Source: Candidatus Peregrinibacteria bacterium
GTDB lineage: Bacteria > Patescibacteriota > Gracilibacteria > UBA1369 > LOWO2-01-FULL-3
Length of the DNA: 46,051 nucleotides
Assembly: GCA_030688025.1 (NCBI GenBank)
Contig: JAUYJL010000019.1
Span: 1 to 46,051, forward strand
Direction: 5' to 3'
Below are positions 1 to 8,855 of this stretch, one piece after another. The position numbers and the translations under genes are program-made. Position 1 is the stretch's first letter. Each line of letters begins with the position of its first letter. Below the pieces are notes generated by a model. The model was given only the letters and a program-made list of their open reading frames with translations, was not told the origin of the DNA and searched no databases.

Positions 1-120
1 TTTCTTCTCTTCCTTCTTTTGTTCTATGTTGTCCTTCTTCTCTTCCTTCTTTTGTTCTATGTTGTCTTTCTTCTCTTCTTTCTTTTGTTCTATGTTGTCT
101 TTCTTCTCTTCCTTTCTTTC
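1..120 (-). repeat. 33-bp in-frame tandem repeat in lipoprotein gene
   Basis: Three full 33-bp copies (1-33, 34-66, 67-99) and a degenerate partial fourth. Each encodes the 11-residue unit DNIEQKKEEKK on the minus strand. Copies differ by one or two bases, so the array is recent. It may continue past the left edge. There are no spacers, so it is not a CRISPR array. Confidence 0.9.
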
Positions 121-1560
121 CTGATTTTTGTCGATTCTTTCTTCAACATGTGTTTCCATTTGATCTTTGGCTTCCTGTACAGTTGATTCATCTCCTGCTT
201 TGACGGCGTCTTTTAGGTCTTTAAAGTCTTTTATCATTTGTTTTTTTTCTTCTTTTCTTTCTTCATGTTTTATTTTTGCTTCTTCTTGTTTTTCAGGTGG
301 AAGATTTTTTATCATTTTTTCGACTATTTGATCTTGTTTTTCCATTTTTTTGTTTATCTTTTCTTCTTTGTCTTTTTTGAACTCTTCTTTTATTTTCCCT
401 TCTGTTTCTTTATCTCCTGCTTTTATAGCTTCCTTAAGGTCTTCTATTTTTGTTTTATTCTCTTTTCTCATCTCTTCATGTTGTGTTTTTATTTCTTCAA
501 ATTTTGCTTTTGCCTCTTCTTGTTTTTCTGGAGGAAGGCTGTCGATTTTTTCAAGAACTTTTTCTTCATGTTCTTGCTTTCTTTCTTCTCTGAAAATTTC
601 TTTATGTTCTTTTATTGTTTCTTTTGCCTTCTTTATTGCGTCCTTGTCTCCTGATTCTATTGCAGTTTTAAGCAATTCTGAGTTTGTTTTTACTTCTTCT
701 ATTTTTGCGGCTAAATCATCTAAATGTTCTTTTTGTTTTGCGATAATTTTGTCCGCTTCTTCTTTTGGAATGTTTGATTCCGCTAATTTTTCTTCTAATT
801 TTTTTAGTTGTTCGGTTTTTCTTTGTAATTTCTTTTCTGCTTTAATGGTCGGATCTTTGAATTTTTTTAAATCGATTTTTTGTGATCCGTCGAAGATAAA
901 ATCATCGATATTTGTTTCTATATCTAGAGCAACTTCTTCTTCGTTATTTTCGACAGCTAATGCAACTTCTTCTAATGCCATATCGACGGCTTCTGTTGTT
1001 GCGCTTGTTTCCGCTAATGATTCTTCCGCAGAACTTGCGATTGTTGGATCTTCTACTGTTGCGACTGTCGTTTCTAAGAGTTCTGTTGTGTCAGCTTGTG
1101 TGACTTGGATGTCTGTAAGTAATTCTGCTGCAATTTCTGGATCTGTTTCTTCTGTGGCCGCTTCAACTGCAAGTTCTGTATATGTTTGGATTTCCAAAAT
1201 CATCAGTTCTATTTCGCTTGGATTTTCCTCTGTTGCTAATTCTGTCGCTAATTCTTCTGCATATGCTACTTCAAATAGGCTTGTGCTTTTGTTTTCCTCT
1301 GTTGGAGTATTGTTAAGTTCTATTAACTGTTCTAATTTTACTTGTGATTCTTTGGCTTTTTGATTGTAAGTCCCAACTTTTTCTGATGGGGTTCCGCTTA
1401 CTACGTCTATTGCGTTTTCCGCTTTTGGCTGCAAAATTTCCTTAGCTTCTTTGGTGTCATTTTGAAAGAAAGAACATCCTTGGAATAATACTGCGATAGT
1501 TACGGCAAAGGAGAGAAGGCTTTTTATTTTGAGCATTCTCGGTTTGAGGTTTGAGGCCAT
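1..1560 (-). CDS. Putative lipoprotein, helical, charged; 3' end cut by window edge
   Basis: Open reading frame of 520 codons starting at the ATG at 1560 and running off the left edge without a stop. The N-terminus has basic residues, a hydrophobic stretch (about residues 13-28) and the lipobox-like LFQGC, so lipidation at that Cys and export are likely. The next ~200 residues are Glu/Ala/Thr-rich and predicted helical, with AYAEELATELATEE, vaguely like the DUF5667-type helical domains of Patescibacteria (not certain). The rest is Lys/Glu-rich coiled coil, with two related segments containing LPPEKQEEAK and, at the window edge, an 11-residue tandem repeat. It has its own promoter (1592-1620) and lies downstream of glmS in the same direction. 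The long plus-strand frames over it are antisense shadows. Function unknown; an envelope or surface role is inferred. Confidence 0.8.
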   Translation of the reverse strand, partial: MASNLKPRMLKIKSLLSFAVTIAVLFQGCSFFQNDTKEAKEILQPKAENAIDVVSGTPSEKVGTYNQKAKESQVKLEQLIELNNTPTEENKSTSLFEVAYAEELATELATEENPSEIELMILEIQTYTELAVEAATEETDPEIAAELLTDIQVTQADTTELLETTVATVEDPTIASSAEESLAETSATTEAVDMALEEVALAVENNEEEVALDIETNIDDFIFDGSQKIDLKKFKDPTIKAEKKLQRKTEQLKKLEEKLAESNIPKEEADKIIAKQKEHLDDLAAKIEEVKTNSELLKTAIESGDKDAIKKAKETIKEHKEIFREERKQEHEEKVLEKIDSLPPEKQEEAKAKFEEIKTQHEEMRKENKTKIEDLKEAIKAGDKETEGKIKEEFKKDKEEKINKKMEKQDQIVEKMIKNLPPEKQEEAKIKHEERKEEKKQMIKDFKDLKDAVKAGDESTVQEAKDQMETHVEERIDKNQERKEEKKDNIEQKKEEKKDNIEQKKEEKKDNIEQKKEEKK

Positions 1561-1591
1561 GTGTTTTTATTAGGGAATAAGGTCGTGTTTT

Positions 1592-1620
1592 ATTATACGA
1601 CTACTTTTTTTATACATCAA
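1592..1620 (-). promoter_or_regulatory. Sigma-70-type promoter of the lipoprotein gene
   Basis: On the minus strand TTGATG (1615-1620), a 17-base spacer and a perfect TATAAT (1592-1597), about 31 bases upstream of the ATG at 1560. It lies in the 87-base gap after glmS. Confidence 0.75.
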
Positions 1621-1647
1621 GAGTTTTATAAAAATTGTGCTTATTTT

Positions 1648-3426
1648 TTATTTTACTGTTACGCTTTTTGCGAGGTTTCTTGGTTTGTCCGGATCTACGT
1701 GTCTTAAAACTGCAAGTTTGTAGGCCAAAAGTTGTACAGGAATTATATTTACGATAGGGGACGCTTCTCCGACATCCGGAACGCGAATCCAATAGTCGAA
1801 AACTTCTTGGTTTTCAGGTGAAACGCCGATGATGAAGCCTCCGCGGGCTTTTACTTCGATGGTGTTTGAAATGATATTTTTCTTTTGTTCATCGTTTGCG
1901 ACGAGTGCGATGACTGGGGTATCTTTTGATATTAATGCTAGTGGTCCGTGTTTCAGTTCGCCTCCTGCAAATCCCTCTGCGTGAATGTATGAAACTTCTT
2001 GTAGTTTTATCGCTGATTCAAGCGCTATTGGATAATTTTCTCCGCGACCGATTATGTACATTGATTCTACGTGTTTGATTTTTTCTGCAATTTTCGAAAT
2101 GTGTTCTTCGTATCTTGGATTCAACATGTCGTTTATTTGGCTGGCTGCATTTACAAGTAGTTGTTTTCCTATATTAATTTCTCCGTCGCAGGCGTAGGCG
2201 AGGAGCATAAGGATGGCGATTTGAGATGTTGTCGCTTTCGTCGACGCGACAGCTTTTTCCTGTCCGGCTTTTACTGGAATTACAAAATCTGACATTCTTG
2301 CCATGCTTGAGTTTTCTACATTTACAATTGAAACAATTTTTGCTCCGTTTCCTTTTGCAATTTCCATTGCTTCAAGCGTGTCAGCGGTTTCTCCGGATTG
2401 GGAAACTGCGATTATCAGGCTTTTTTTATTTATGAAATTTTTGTAGTTTTCAAATTCTGATCCGAAGGCGAAAGAGACTTGTTTGTTTGATATTTTTGAA
2501 AATAGATATTGACCGACCATACAGGCTTTTCCTGCTGTTCCGCATCCGACTAAAAATACGCTTTCCGCTGATTCTATTTTTTTTGCTACTTGTTTTATTG
2601 TTTCTGGATCTTGGTTTATTGCACGTGTTAATGTGTCTTTTTGTTCTGTTATTTCTTTGATCATGAAGTGTGGGAATTCTCCTTTCTCTGCGCTTTCTAT
2701 GTCCCAGTCGATTTCAATAATTCTTTTTTGGACGTCTGTTTTTTTGATTGTGTCAAAGAAGTGTGTAGATCCATTTTTTAGTGTGCAAATTTGATTGTCA
2801 TCCAAATAAATGACTTTGTTTGTGTATTTCAAAAATGCAGGGATGTCTGATGCGACGAAATATTCTCCGTGTTTTTTTCCGACTCCGAGAATGAGAGGGG
2901 ATCCGCGTCTGGCTGCGATTAATGCGTCTTCGTCTTTTTTCATTACGACGATTGCGTATCTTCCTTCCATTTCTGCCATTGCCATTTTTACACTGTCAAA
3001 AAATGAATGTGTGCGTGTGTAATCTTCTATCAAATGTGCAATTACTTCTGTGTCTGTTTGTGAACGAAAAGTGTGTCCTTTTTTCTCAAGATTTTTTTTG
3101 AGTTCGAGATAATTTTCTAAAATTCCGTTGTGGACGAGGACTATTTCTTTGTTTTCTGAAAAATGTGGATGTGCGTTTTTTTGCGTTACTCCGCCGTGTG
3201 TTGCCCAACGAGAATGTCCGATCGCTATCTTAGATTCGTCTTTTAATTCTTCAATGTTGTGTACGTCTCCGATTTTTCCGATTTCTTTGTGAATCGCAAT
3301 GTCTCCATCTTTTTTGTATGCAATTCCCCATGAGTCGTAGCCACGATACTCAAGTTTTTTCAACCCCTCAATCACTAGCTTTGGGGAGTGTGTTTTTTCT
3401 CCAAAATAGGCAAATATTCCGCACAT
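1648..3426 (-). CDS. glmS: Glutamine-fructose-6-phosphate aminotransferase (isomerizing)
   Basis: Makes glucosamine-6-phosphate from fructose-6-phosphate and glutamine, the first step of UDP-GlcNAc and peptidoglycan precursor synthesis, in the cytosol. The protein has 592 residues, normal for the family. It begins MCGIFAYFG, so Cys2 is the glutaminase nucleophile after Met removal. The N-terminal amidotransferase domain covers about residues 1-215 (GHSRWATHGG, HNGILENY). Two SIS sugar-isomerase domains follow (VGCGTAGKA, SQSGETADT, and later GRGENYPIALE and EGFAGGELKHGP). The C-terminus DKPRNLAKSVTVK is the conserved tail holding the Lys that contacts the sugar. Only 62 bases separate the start from the upstream stop, so no glmS ribozyme fits there. 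Confidence 0.97.
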   Translation of the reverse strand: MCGIFAYFGEKTHSPKLVIEGLKKLEYRGYDSWGIAYKKDGDIAIHKEIGKIGDVHNIEELKDESKIAIGHSRWATHGGVTQKNAHPHFSENKEIVLVHNGILENYLELKKNLEKKGHTFRSQTDTEVIAHLIEDYTRTHSFFDSVKMAMAEMEGRYAIVVMKKDEDALIAARRGSPLILGVGKKHGEYFVASDIPAFLKYTNKVIYLDDNQICTLKNGSTHFFDTIKKTDVQKRIIEIDWDIESAEKGEFPHFMIKEITEQKDTLTRAINQDPETIKQVAKKIESAESVFLVGCGTAGKACMVGQYLFSKISNKQVSFAFGSEFENYKNFINKKSLIIAVSQSGETADTLEAMEIAKGNGAKIVSIVNVENSSMARMSDFVIPVKAGQEKAVASTKATTSQIAILMLLAYACDGEINIGKQLLVNAASQINDMLNPRYEEHISKIAEKIKHVESMYIIGRGENYPIALESAIKLQEVSYIHAEGFAGGELKHGPLALISKDTPVIALVANDEQKKNIISNTIEVKARGGFIIGVSPENQEVFDYWIRVPDVGEASPIVNIIPVQLLAYKLAVLRHVDPDKPRNLAKSVTVK

Positions 3427-3488
3427 ATACGCAAAAATTTTAACCTGTCGATTTTATATTAGATTGGCTGAAAAAGCAATGTCTTGTC

Positions 3489-4568
3489 TCAGATTTTTTT
3501 ACTGATTTTTGTAAGGTTTATTGATTTGTCTTTTTTGACGAGAATCATGTCTTCTATGCGAACTCCGAATTTTCCTGTGAGATAAATTCCCGGTTCGACC
3601 GTGATGATTGAATTTTCTTTTAATTTTTCTGTGTATTTCTCAGCGAGTGATGGTTGTTCGTGGATGTCCAAGCCAATTCCATGGCCGCCTGAGTGGCCGT
3701 AATTTTCGCTGTAGCCTTCTTTCGCGATCATGTTGCGGGAAAGGGCATCTGCTTTTTTTCCTGTTATTCCTGAAACGATTTTATTGATTCCGTTTTCTTG
3801 GGCTTTCAGAACGAGTTCGTAAATTTCTTTTTGGAATTTTGTTGGAGTTGCGGTAAAAATCATGCGGGTCATGTCGGAGCAAAAACCTTTATATTTCATT
3901 CCCATGTCTATCATTACGATGTCGCCTTTTTTTAAACGTGTTTTGTCAGGATTATGATGGGGGATTGCTGTGTGTTTTTCGAATGCAACAATTGGATCAA
4001 ATGACATTTCTTCTGCTCCGAATTGGTATCCTAGTTCGCGGATTTTCCATGCTATTTCTATTTCTGTAGGAAGTTTCTGTTTTTGGGTTTGCGATGAGAT
4101 GCAGTCTTGTATAAACTTTTTGATCAAGAGGAATACTTTTTCATTTATTCTTTGGCTTTTTGTTATTAGTTTTATTTCTTCTGGAGATTTGATTTCACGC
4201 TTTGATTCTATGACTCCGGATATGTTTTGGAATTTGATTTTAATACCTGGCCGACTTTGTCGGCGTGTTATTTTGCAAAGTTTTTTGATTTTTTTGAATC
4301 TTGAAATTGTTAAATTATCTTCTTCGATTCCAATGATTTTTGTGTTTTCTTTTTTCAAAATTTCTTGCCAATTTTCTTTGTTTAGTTCGACGACGTGGAT
4401 TCCTTTTTTAACAGATTTTTTTGCACGTTCGATGTATCTGAAGTCTGTGAATAGATATTTTTTTTGGCTTACTATCAATAAAATTCCGTGTGATCCGGTG
4501 AAGTTTGAAAGATATTTTATGTTTGATTTATCTGTAACTATGAAAGAAGAAGGAAGAAACTTTTCCAT
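3489..4568 (-). CDS. Xaa-Pro peptidase, M24B family
   Basis: Cleaves N-terminal residues or dipeptides next to proline, using two metal ions; cytosolic. The 359 residues comprise a short creatinase-type N-terminal domain (about 1-120) and a pita-bread catalytic domain. Expected metal ligands are visible: the Asp residues in IDMGMKYKGFCSDMTR, the His in HSGGHGIGLDIHE, and the Glu residues in EPGIYL and VRIEDM. It starts 3 bases after ruvA and ends in TGA. Whether it acts as an aminopeptidase (PepP-like) or dipeptidase (PepQ-like) cannot be told from sequence. Cotranscription with tgt and ruvA is inferred from the spacing. Confidence 0.93.
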   Translation of the reverse strand: MEKFLPSSFIVTDKSNIKYLSNFTGSHGILLIVSQKKYLFTDFRYIERAKKSVKKGIHVVELNKENWQEILKKENTKIIGIEEDNLTISRFKKIKKLCKITRRQSRPGIKIKFQNISGVIESKREIKSPEEIKLITKSQRINEKVFLLIKKFIQDCISSQTQKQKLPTEIEIAWKIRELGYQFGAEEMSFDPIVAFEKHTAIPHHNPDKTRLKKGDIVMIDMGMKYKGFCSDMTRMIFTATPTKFQKEIYELVLKAQENGINKIVSGITGKKADALSRNMIAKEGYSENYGHSGGHGIGLDIHEQPSLAEKYTEKLKENSIITVEPGIYLTGKFGVRIEDMILVKKDKSINLTKISKKI

Positions 4569-4571
4569 TTT

Positions 4572-5144
4572 TTAGGCGTGTTTCAAAAAGTATTTTATTA
4601 TTTCTTCAGGTAGAGTGATTTCTTTTGGAAGATCTTTTAATGCTTCTAAAATTTCTGATTTTTGATATCCAAGTTTTGCGAGTGCATCGATGACTTCTTT
4701 GTTTACTTCTATTTTGCCGTGAGGACGTGAAAGATTTGCGATATCTGAAATTTTGACTTTGTCTTTTAGCTCTAATATAAGGCGTTTTGCCGTCTTGCCT
4801 CCGATGCCTGGAATCTTTGTGATAAATGCTTCGTCTTCATTTAATATTGCTGATTTTAGTTTGTCGATTTGTATATTTAGGGCCTCTACTGCAGTTCTTG
4901 GACCGATTCCGCTAACGCTTATTAGTTGTGTAAAGAAGTCTAATTCGTCTTCTGTTTTGAATCCATAAAGGTCGATTGCATCTTCTTTTACGTTTGTGTA
5001 AACGAAAATTTCGGTTTCCATTTTTTCTTTCATGTCGGCTAAAAGATTTCGAGAGATGTTTACAAAATATCCGACATTTCCTGTGTCGATGATTATTCCT
5101 TTTGTGTTTTTCTTTATGATTTTTCCTTTTAAATATGCAATCAT
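4572..5144 (-). CDS. ruvA: Holliday junction DNA helicase subunit RuvA
   Basis: RuvA binds four-way junctions as a tetramer and recruits RuvB for branch migration. The 190 residues match the family length. An N-terminal OB-fold (about 1-62, starting MIAYLKGKI) is followed by two helix-hairpin-helix motifs, SVSGIGPRTAVEAL and KIPGIGGKTAKRLI, and a small C-terminal domain (about 140-190) that would contact RuvB. Its ATG overlaps the TGA of the 44-aa gene (ATGA), so translation is probably coupled. ruvB and ruvC are not in the window. Confidence 0.96.
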   Translation of the reverse strand: MIAYLKGKIIKKNTKGIIIDTGNVGYFVNISRNLLADMKEKMETEIFVYTNVKEDAIDLYGFKTEDELDFFTQLISVSGIGPRTAVEALNIQIDKLKSAILNEDEAFITKIPGIGGKTAKRLILELKDKVKISDIANLSRPHGKIEVNKEVIDALAKLGYQKSEILEALKDLPKEITLPEEIIKYFLKHA

Positions 5145-5275
5145 TTTGGTCGTGCGATTAATTTTTGAAGAGTGAATACACTTTTTCCTGAAATTTTCAT
5201 TTTTGGCTTTTTCTTGCGATCTTTTTGATCGTATTTTTTTTCTACTATTTTTTCAAAATGTTCAAATTTGTTCAT
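5141..5275 (-). CDS. Small basic protein, 44 aa, unknown
   Basis: Short frame between tgt and ruvA. The ATG (5273-5275) comes 2 bases after the tgt stop, and the TGA (5141-5143) overlaps the ruvA ATG as ATGA. The tight fit on both sides is the best evidence that it is real. The peptide is Lys-rich, starts MNKFEHFEKIVEKKYDQ, and contains PKMKISGKSVFTLQKL near the C-terminus. It has no membrane segment or Cys. Charge and context suggest an RNA- or DNA-binding accessory protein, but no family is recognised. Confidence 0.7.
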   Translation of the reverse strand: MNKFEHFEKIVEKKYDQKDRKKKPKMKISGKSVFTLQKLIARPK

Positions 5276-5277
5276 TT

Positions 5278-6485
<1,208 letters not shown>

Positions 6486-6507
6486 GGTTTTGTAGTTTTA
6501 AAGAAAA

Positions 6508-7173
6508 TTAGCCTTGTTGTCCTTTCATCCATTCGTCTAATTCGTAGATAGGTTTTGTTGTCCATTCTGTGAATCGGCGAGGTTGTTTTAGTGCCCAACC
6601 TAAGCCGTTTGTGAGTTTCATGATTGTGTTTCCTATCTTTGGTATTCGTCCCAATGTTCTTTCTATCGGTCGAGATATTCCTCTTGAATATACTTCTTCA
6701 ATACTTCTTGGGATTGCATTGAAAATATTTGCGTAATTTTCAAGGGAAGTTGTGAAAATTCTTCCGAAGTTTGCTGAATATCTTAGTGGATGTTTTATTG
6801 TGTCTATTGGATGAAGAATTGGACCTGTGGCTATTTTTAATGTTGCGCGAATCATCGCTCCTGTGGTTTCAGTTACTTCCCAAATTCTTCTTGCTGCTGT
6901 TCCTGCAGTAGCGTCTAAAATGTCGCCTGCGATATAAACTGGTTCGATGAATATATTATGTTTTGTTGCTGGTCCGACTTCACCAAATCTTAAGAATCCG
7001 TGGACTTTTCCGGTTGCGTTATCGATTTTCCCTCCAATCTCAGCTCTTTTTGCGTCTATTGAATCGCGCATTGATTTAAGCTGATCGCCTGCATTTTTAG
7101 CTGGGGCATGAGATTCTGCCGCGGGTTTTGCCGCTTCTGCTGGAGCTGATTCTGCGTGTGCGTGATCTGACAT
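6508..7173 (-). CDS. Hypothetical protein, 221 aa
   Basis: Not recognised. The first ~30 residues are Ala/Glu/His/Pro-rich and low complexity. A short helical stretch follows (KSMRDSIDAKRAEIGGKID). From about residue 60 the sequence is better conserved in character, with repeated hydrophobic and Ile/Arg/Pro motifs (IFIEPVYIAGDILDAT, SIEEVYSRGISRPIERTLGR) and ending in LDEWMKGQQG. There is no signal peptide or clear transmembrane helix; amphipathic helices could associate with membrane. It has its own palindromic promoter (7202-7230). The clean frame and promoter support a real, possibly lineage-specific gene. Confidence 0.75.
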   Translation of the reverse strand: MSDHAHAESAPAEAAKPAAESHAPAKNAGDQLKSMRDSIDAKRAEIGGKIDNATGKVHGFLRFGEVGPATKHNIFIEPVYIAGDILDATAGTAARRIWEVTETTGAMIRATLKIATGPILHPIDTIKHPLRYSANFGRIFTTSLENYANIFNAIPRSIEEVYSRGISRPIERTLGRIPKIGNTIMKLTNGLGWALKQPRRFTEWTTKPIYELDEWMKGQQG

Positions 7174-7201
7174 AGGGATTTCTTAATTAAACGAGTCTTA
7201 T

Positions 7202-7230
7202 ATTATAACACGGGTGTTATAATTCATCAA
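7202..7230 (-). promoter_or_regulatory. Promoter with embedded perfect palindrome
   Basis: Minus strand TTGATG (7225-7230), 17 bases, TATAAT (7202-7207), driving the 221-aa gene. A perfect 10-bp inverted repeat, ATTATAACAC (7202-7211) and GTGTTATAAT (7214-7223), spans the -10 box and most of the spacer, as a repressor operator would. The stop codon of the upstream deacetylase (7217-7219) lies inside the palindrome. Confidence 0.65.
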
Positions 7231-8665
7231 CTGTTACGAATGCGTAATTATGCTCTCTGTACCATTGTATGATTTCAGGTAGTGTTCCGAGTGTTGATTT
7301 GCTTATGATGTGCATAAGTACTATTGAAGTTTCCGGTGGGTTTAGTGTTGAGTAAAAATACACCTGATGTCGTCCCACTGCAGTGTTTTGGTGATGTTGA
7401 TAGTCTCCTGTTCCGTTTGTCCAATGAATCCATTTCCAGCCATTTCCTTCGACGATTCCATTTGTATAATCATTGAATGCGCCGTATGGATATCTGAAAT
7501 AAGGTAATACGTCGAAACCGGTGATGTTTTTCATGATGTTTCGCGTTTCTTCGATTTGCCATACCACTTCGTCGTGAGTTAATGTGCGGAAATCCGGATG
7601 ATTGTAGCTATGATTTGCAAGTCTGTGACCATCGGCGATGATCCTTCTCATTTGTTCCGGTTGGTGTTGTGCGACTACTCCAAGCATGAAAAATGTGGCT
7701 TTTACGTTATGTTTATTTAATGTGTCGATGAATGGATCTATTTCTCCGTAGCCGTCATCGAAGGTTAGTGCGACTTTTTTGTTTGTGATATTCATTTCGA
7801 AATTTACAGGAGATGAGTCGAATGCTATTAAATTTTTTATTTTGAAAACGAATTGTTTTTCGTATGATCCGATCGAAGATGGAGTTACTGTTTTGACTAA
7901 AAATGTGCCTTCTTCTCCCGGATTTACTTGATATTCGGAGAGTTCTGTTTCTGTTTTTGTGCCATTTTCTTCTAAATATGTTTTGTAATTTCCAGATTTA
8001 TACCATGGTGTTTTTCCTGTGTTTTTTAGTTTTATTTCCTGTGTTTTTTCTTTGTTTGGAAGATAATTATCTTTCATTATTGGATCGACATATTCGTATG
8101 AATAGGAATCTGAATAATCTCCTTCTACGAGGATGTCTAAGTCCAAAGTTTTTGTTCGTAGTAATTTTTTGTTTTCAATAAGTAGTCCGAATTTTTCTTT
8201 GTAATATCCTGCGTTTTTTGGAGATGAAATTTTGAATTCAAATGTTATCGTGTCATTTGTTTTTATTTCTGTTTTTCCGTTTTTGTCATGAATTTTGTAA
8301 AGAGCAGGGGATTGCCAATTTTCGCTTTTGGAAGCGTAAATATTGCTATTCGCTCCGTTCGGAAAAATTGACTTTAGGAAAAGTGGATTTTCAGAATTCT
8401 CTGAAAGATCCCATGAATTTTTTCCTATATTTTGAAGAATTATTTCGAGATTTTTTTCTTCGTTTGGGTCTAATTTTACAGTGCTTTTATCTTGTGAAAT
8501 TATTTCGTAATTGTAGTTTTGAACTAGTTCGGAACGAGGATTTTCTTTCTCGTTTATGCTTATCAGAACTTGTGTTTTTAAGTTCTGATAAAGGTTCGTT
8601 TGGAAATGGAATAATGTTCCCATAAGTCCAACCGTTAGTATGGCAAGAAGTATTTTTGTTCTCAT
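7217..8665 (-). CDS. Exported polysaccharide deacetylase (NodB domain) with Ig-like domains
   Basis: Likely removes acetyl groups from a cell-wall or capsular polysaccharide outside the membrane. The start at 8665 (MRTKILLAILTVGLMG) gives a clean signal peptide or N-anchor; upstream in-frame ATGs at 8770 and 8704 lie in or before the promoter and hairpin, so they are rejected. The product has 482 residues. Two Ig-like beta domains, of the type that mention NTGKTPW-like turns, occupy about 40-290. The NodB domain (about 295-482) has TFDDGYGE, HSYNHPD (metal His pair) and FRYPYGAFND. An end motif IVLMHI supplies the last expected His. The gene is monocistronic. Confidence 0.9.
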   Translation of the reverse strand: MRTKILLAILTVGLMGTLFHFQTNLYQNLKTQVLISINEKENPRSELVQNYNYEIISQDKSTVKLDPNEEKNLEIILQNIGKNSWDLSENSENPLFLKSIFPNGANSNIYASKSENWQSPALYKIHDKNGKTEIKTNDTITFEFKISSPKNAGYYKEKFGLLIENKKLLRTKTLDLDILVEGDYSDSYSYEYVDPIMKDNYLPNKEKTQEIKLKNTGKTPWYKSGNYKTYLEENGTKTETELSEYQVNPGEEGTFLVKTVTPSSIGSYEKQFVFKIKNLIAFDSSPVNFEMNITNKKVALTFDDGYGEIDPFIDTLNKHNVKATFFMLGVVAQHQPEQMRRIIADGHRLANHSYNHPDFRTLTHDEVVWQIEETRNIMKNITGFDVLPYFRYPYGAFNDYTNGIVEGNGWKWIHWTNGTGDYQHHQNTAVGRHQVYFYSTLNPPETSIVLMHIISKSTLGTLPEIIQWYREHNYAFVTVDEL

Positions 8666-8697
8666 TTTTATTTTTGTTTTTATTTTTGAATCTAAAC

Positions 8698-8726
8698 ATT
8701 TTACCATAAATTTTCTGAGACAGCAA
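8698..8726 (-). promoter_or_regulatory. Promoter of polysaccharide deacetylase gene
   Basis: Minus strand TTGCTG (8721-8726), 17 bases, TGG-extended TAAAAT (8698-8703). It sits about 32 bases before the ATG at 8665 and supports that start. Confidence 0.65.
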
Positions 8727-8735
8727 ACCTTGATT

Positions 8736-8847
8736 GGAGCAAAAGGATAGAAATACCTTTGCGAGCGCATTGCGTTTTTCAGAAAAGAAGATGGACAACG
8801 GTAAAAAGAAGCTTAAGCTCAAAAAGGTGTTTCTATCCTTTTGCTCC
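8736..8847. repeat. Long fold-back hairpin after aroC
   Basis: A 25-bp inverted repeat, 8736-8760 against 8823-8847, with one mismatch (a G-U wobble in one transcript). The 62-base centre contains GCGAGCGCATTGCG and the palindrome AGCTTAAGCT. It begins 9 bases after the aroC stop and lies upstream of the deacetylase promoter, so terminating aroC transcription is the likely role. No U-tract follows the stem. Confidence 0.75.
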
Positions 8848-8855
8848 TGTAATAA

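Noticed and set aside
1-120. CRISPR array
   Set aside because: Repeats are directly adjacent, in frame and without spacers.
350-1363. 337-codon plus-strand frame, hydrophobic and Ser-rich
   Set aside because: It is antisense to the lipoprotein gene, which has a promoter, signal peptide and lipobox on the minus strand. Its Ser/Phe bias is the mirror of Lys/Glu codons.
3427-3488. glmS ribozyme
   Set aside because: The gap is only 62 bases and shows none of the ribozyme's structure.
8666-8770. Longer deacetylase start at 8770
   Set aside because: It would precede the promoter at 8698-8726 and bury the signal peptide 35 residues inside.
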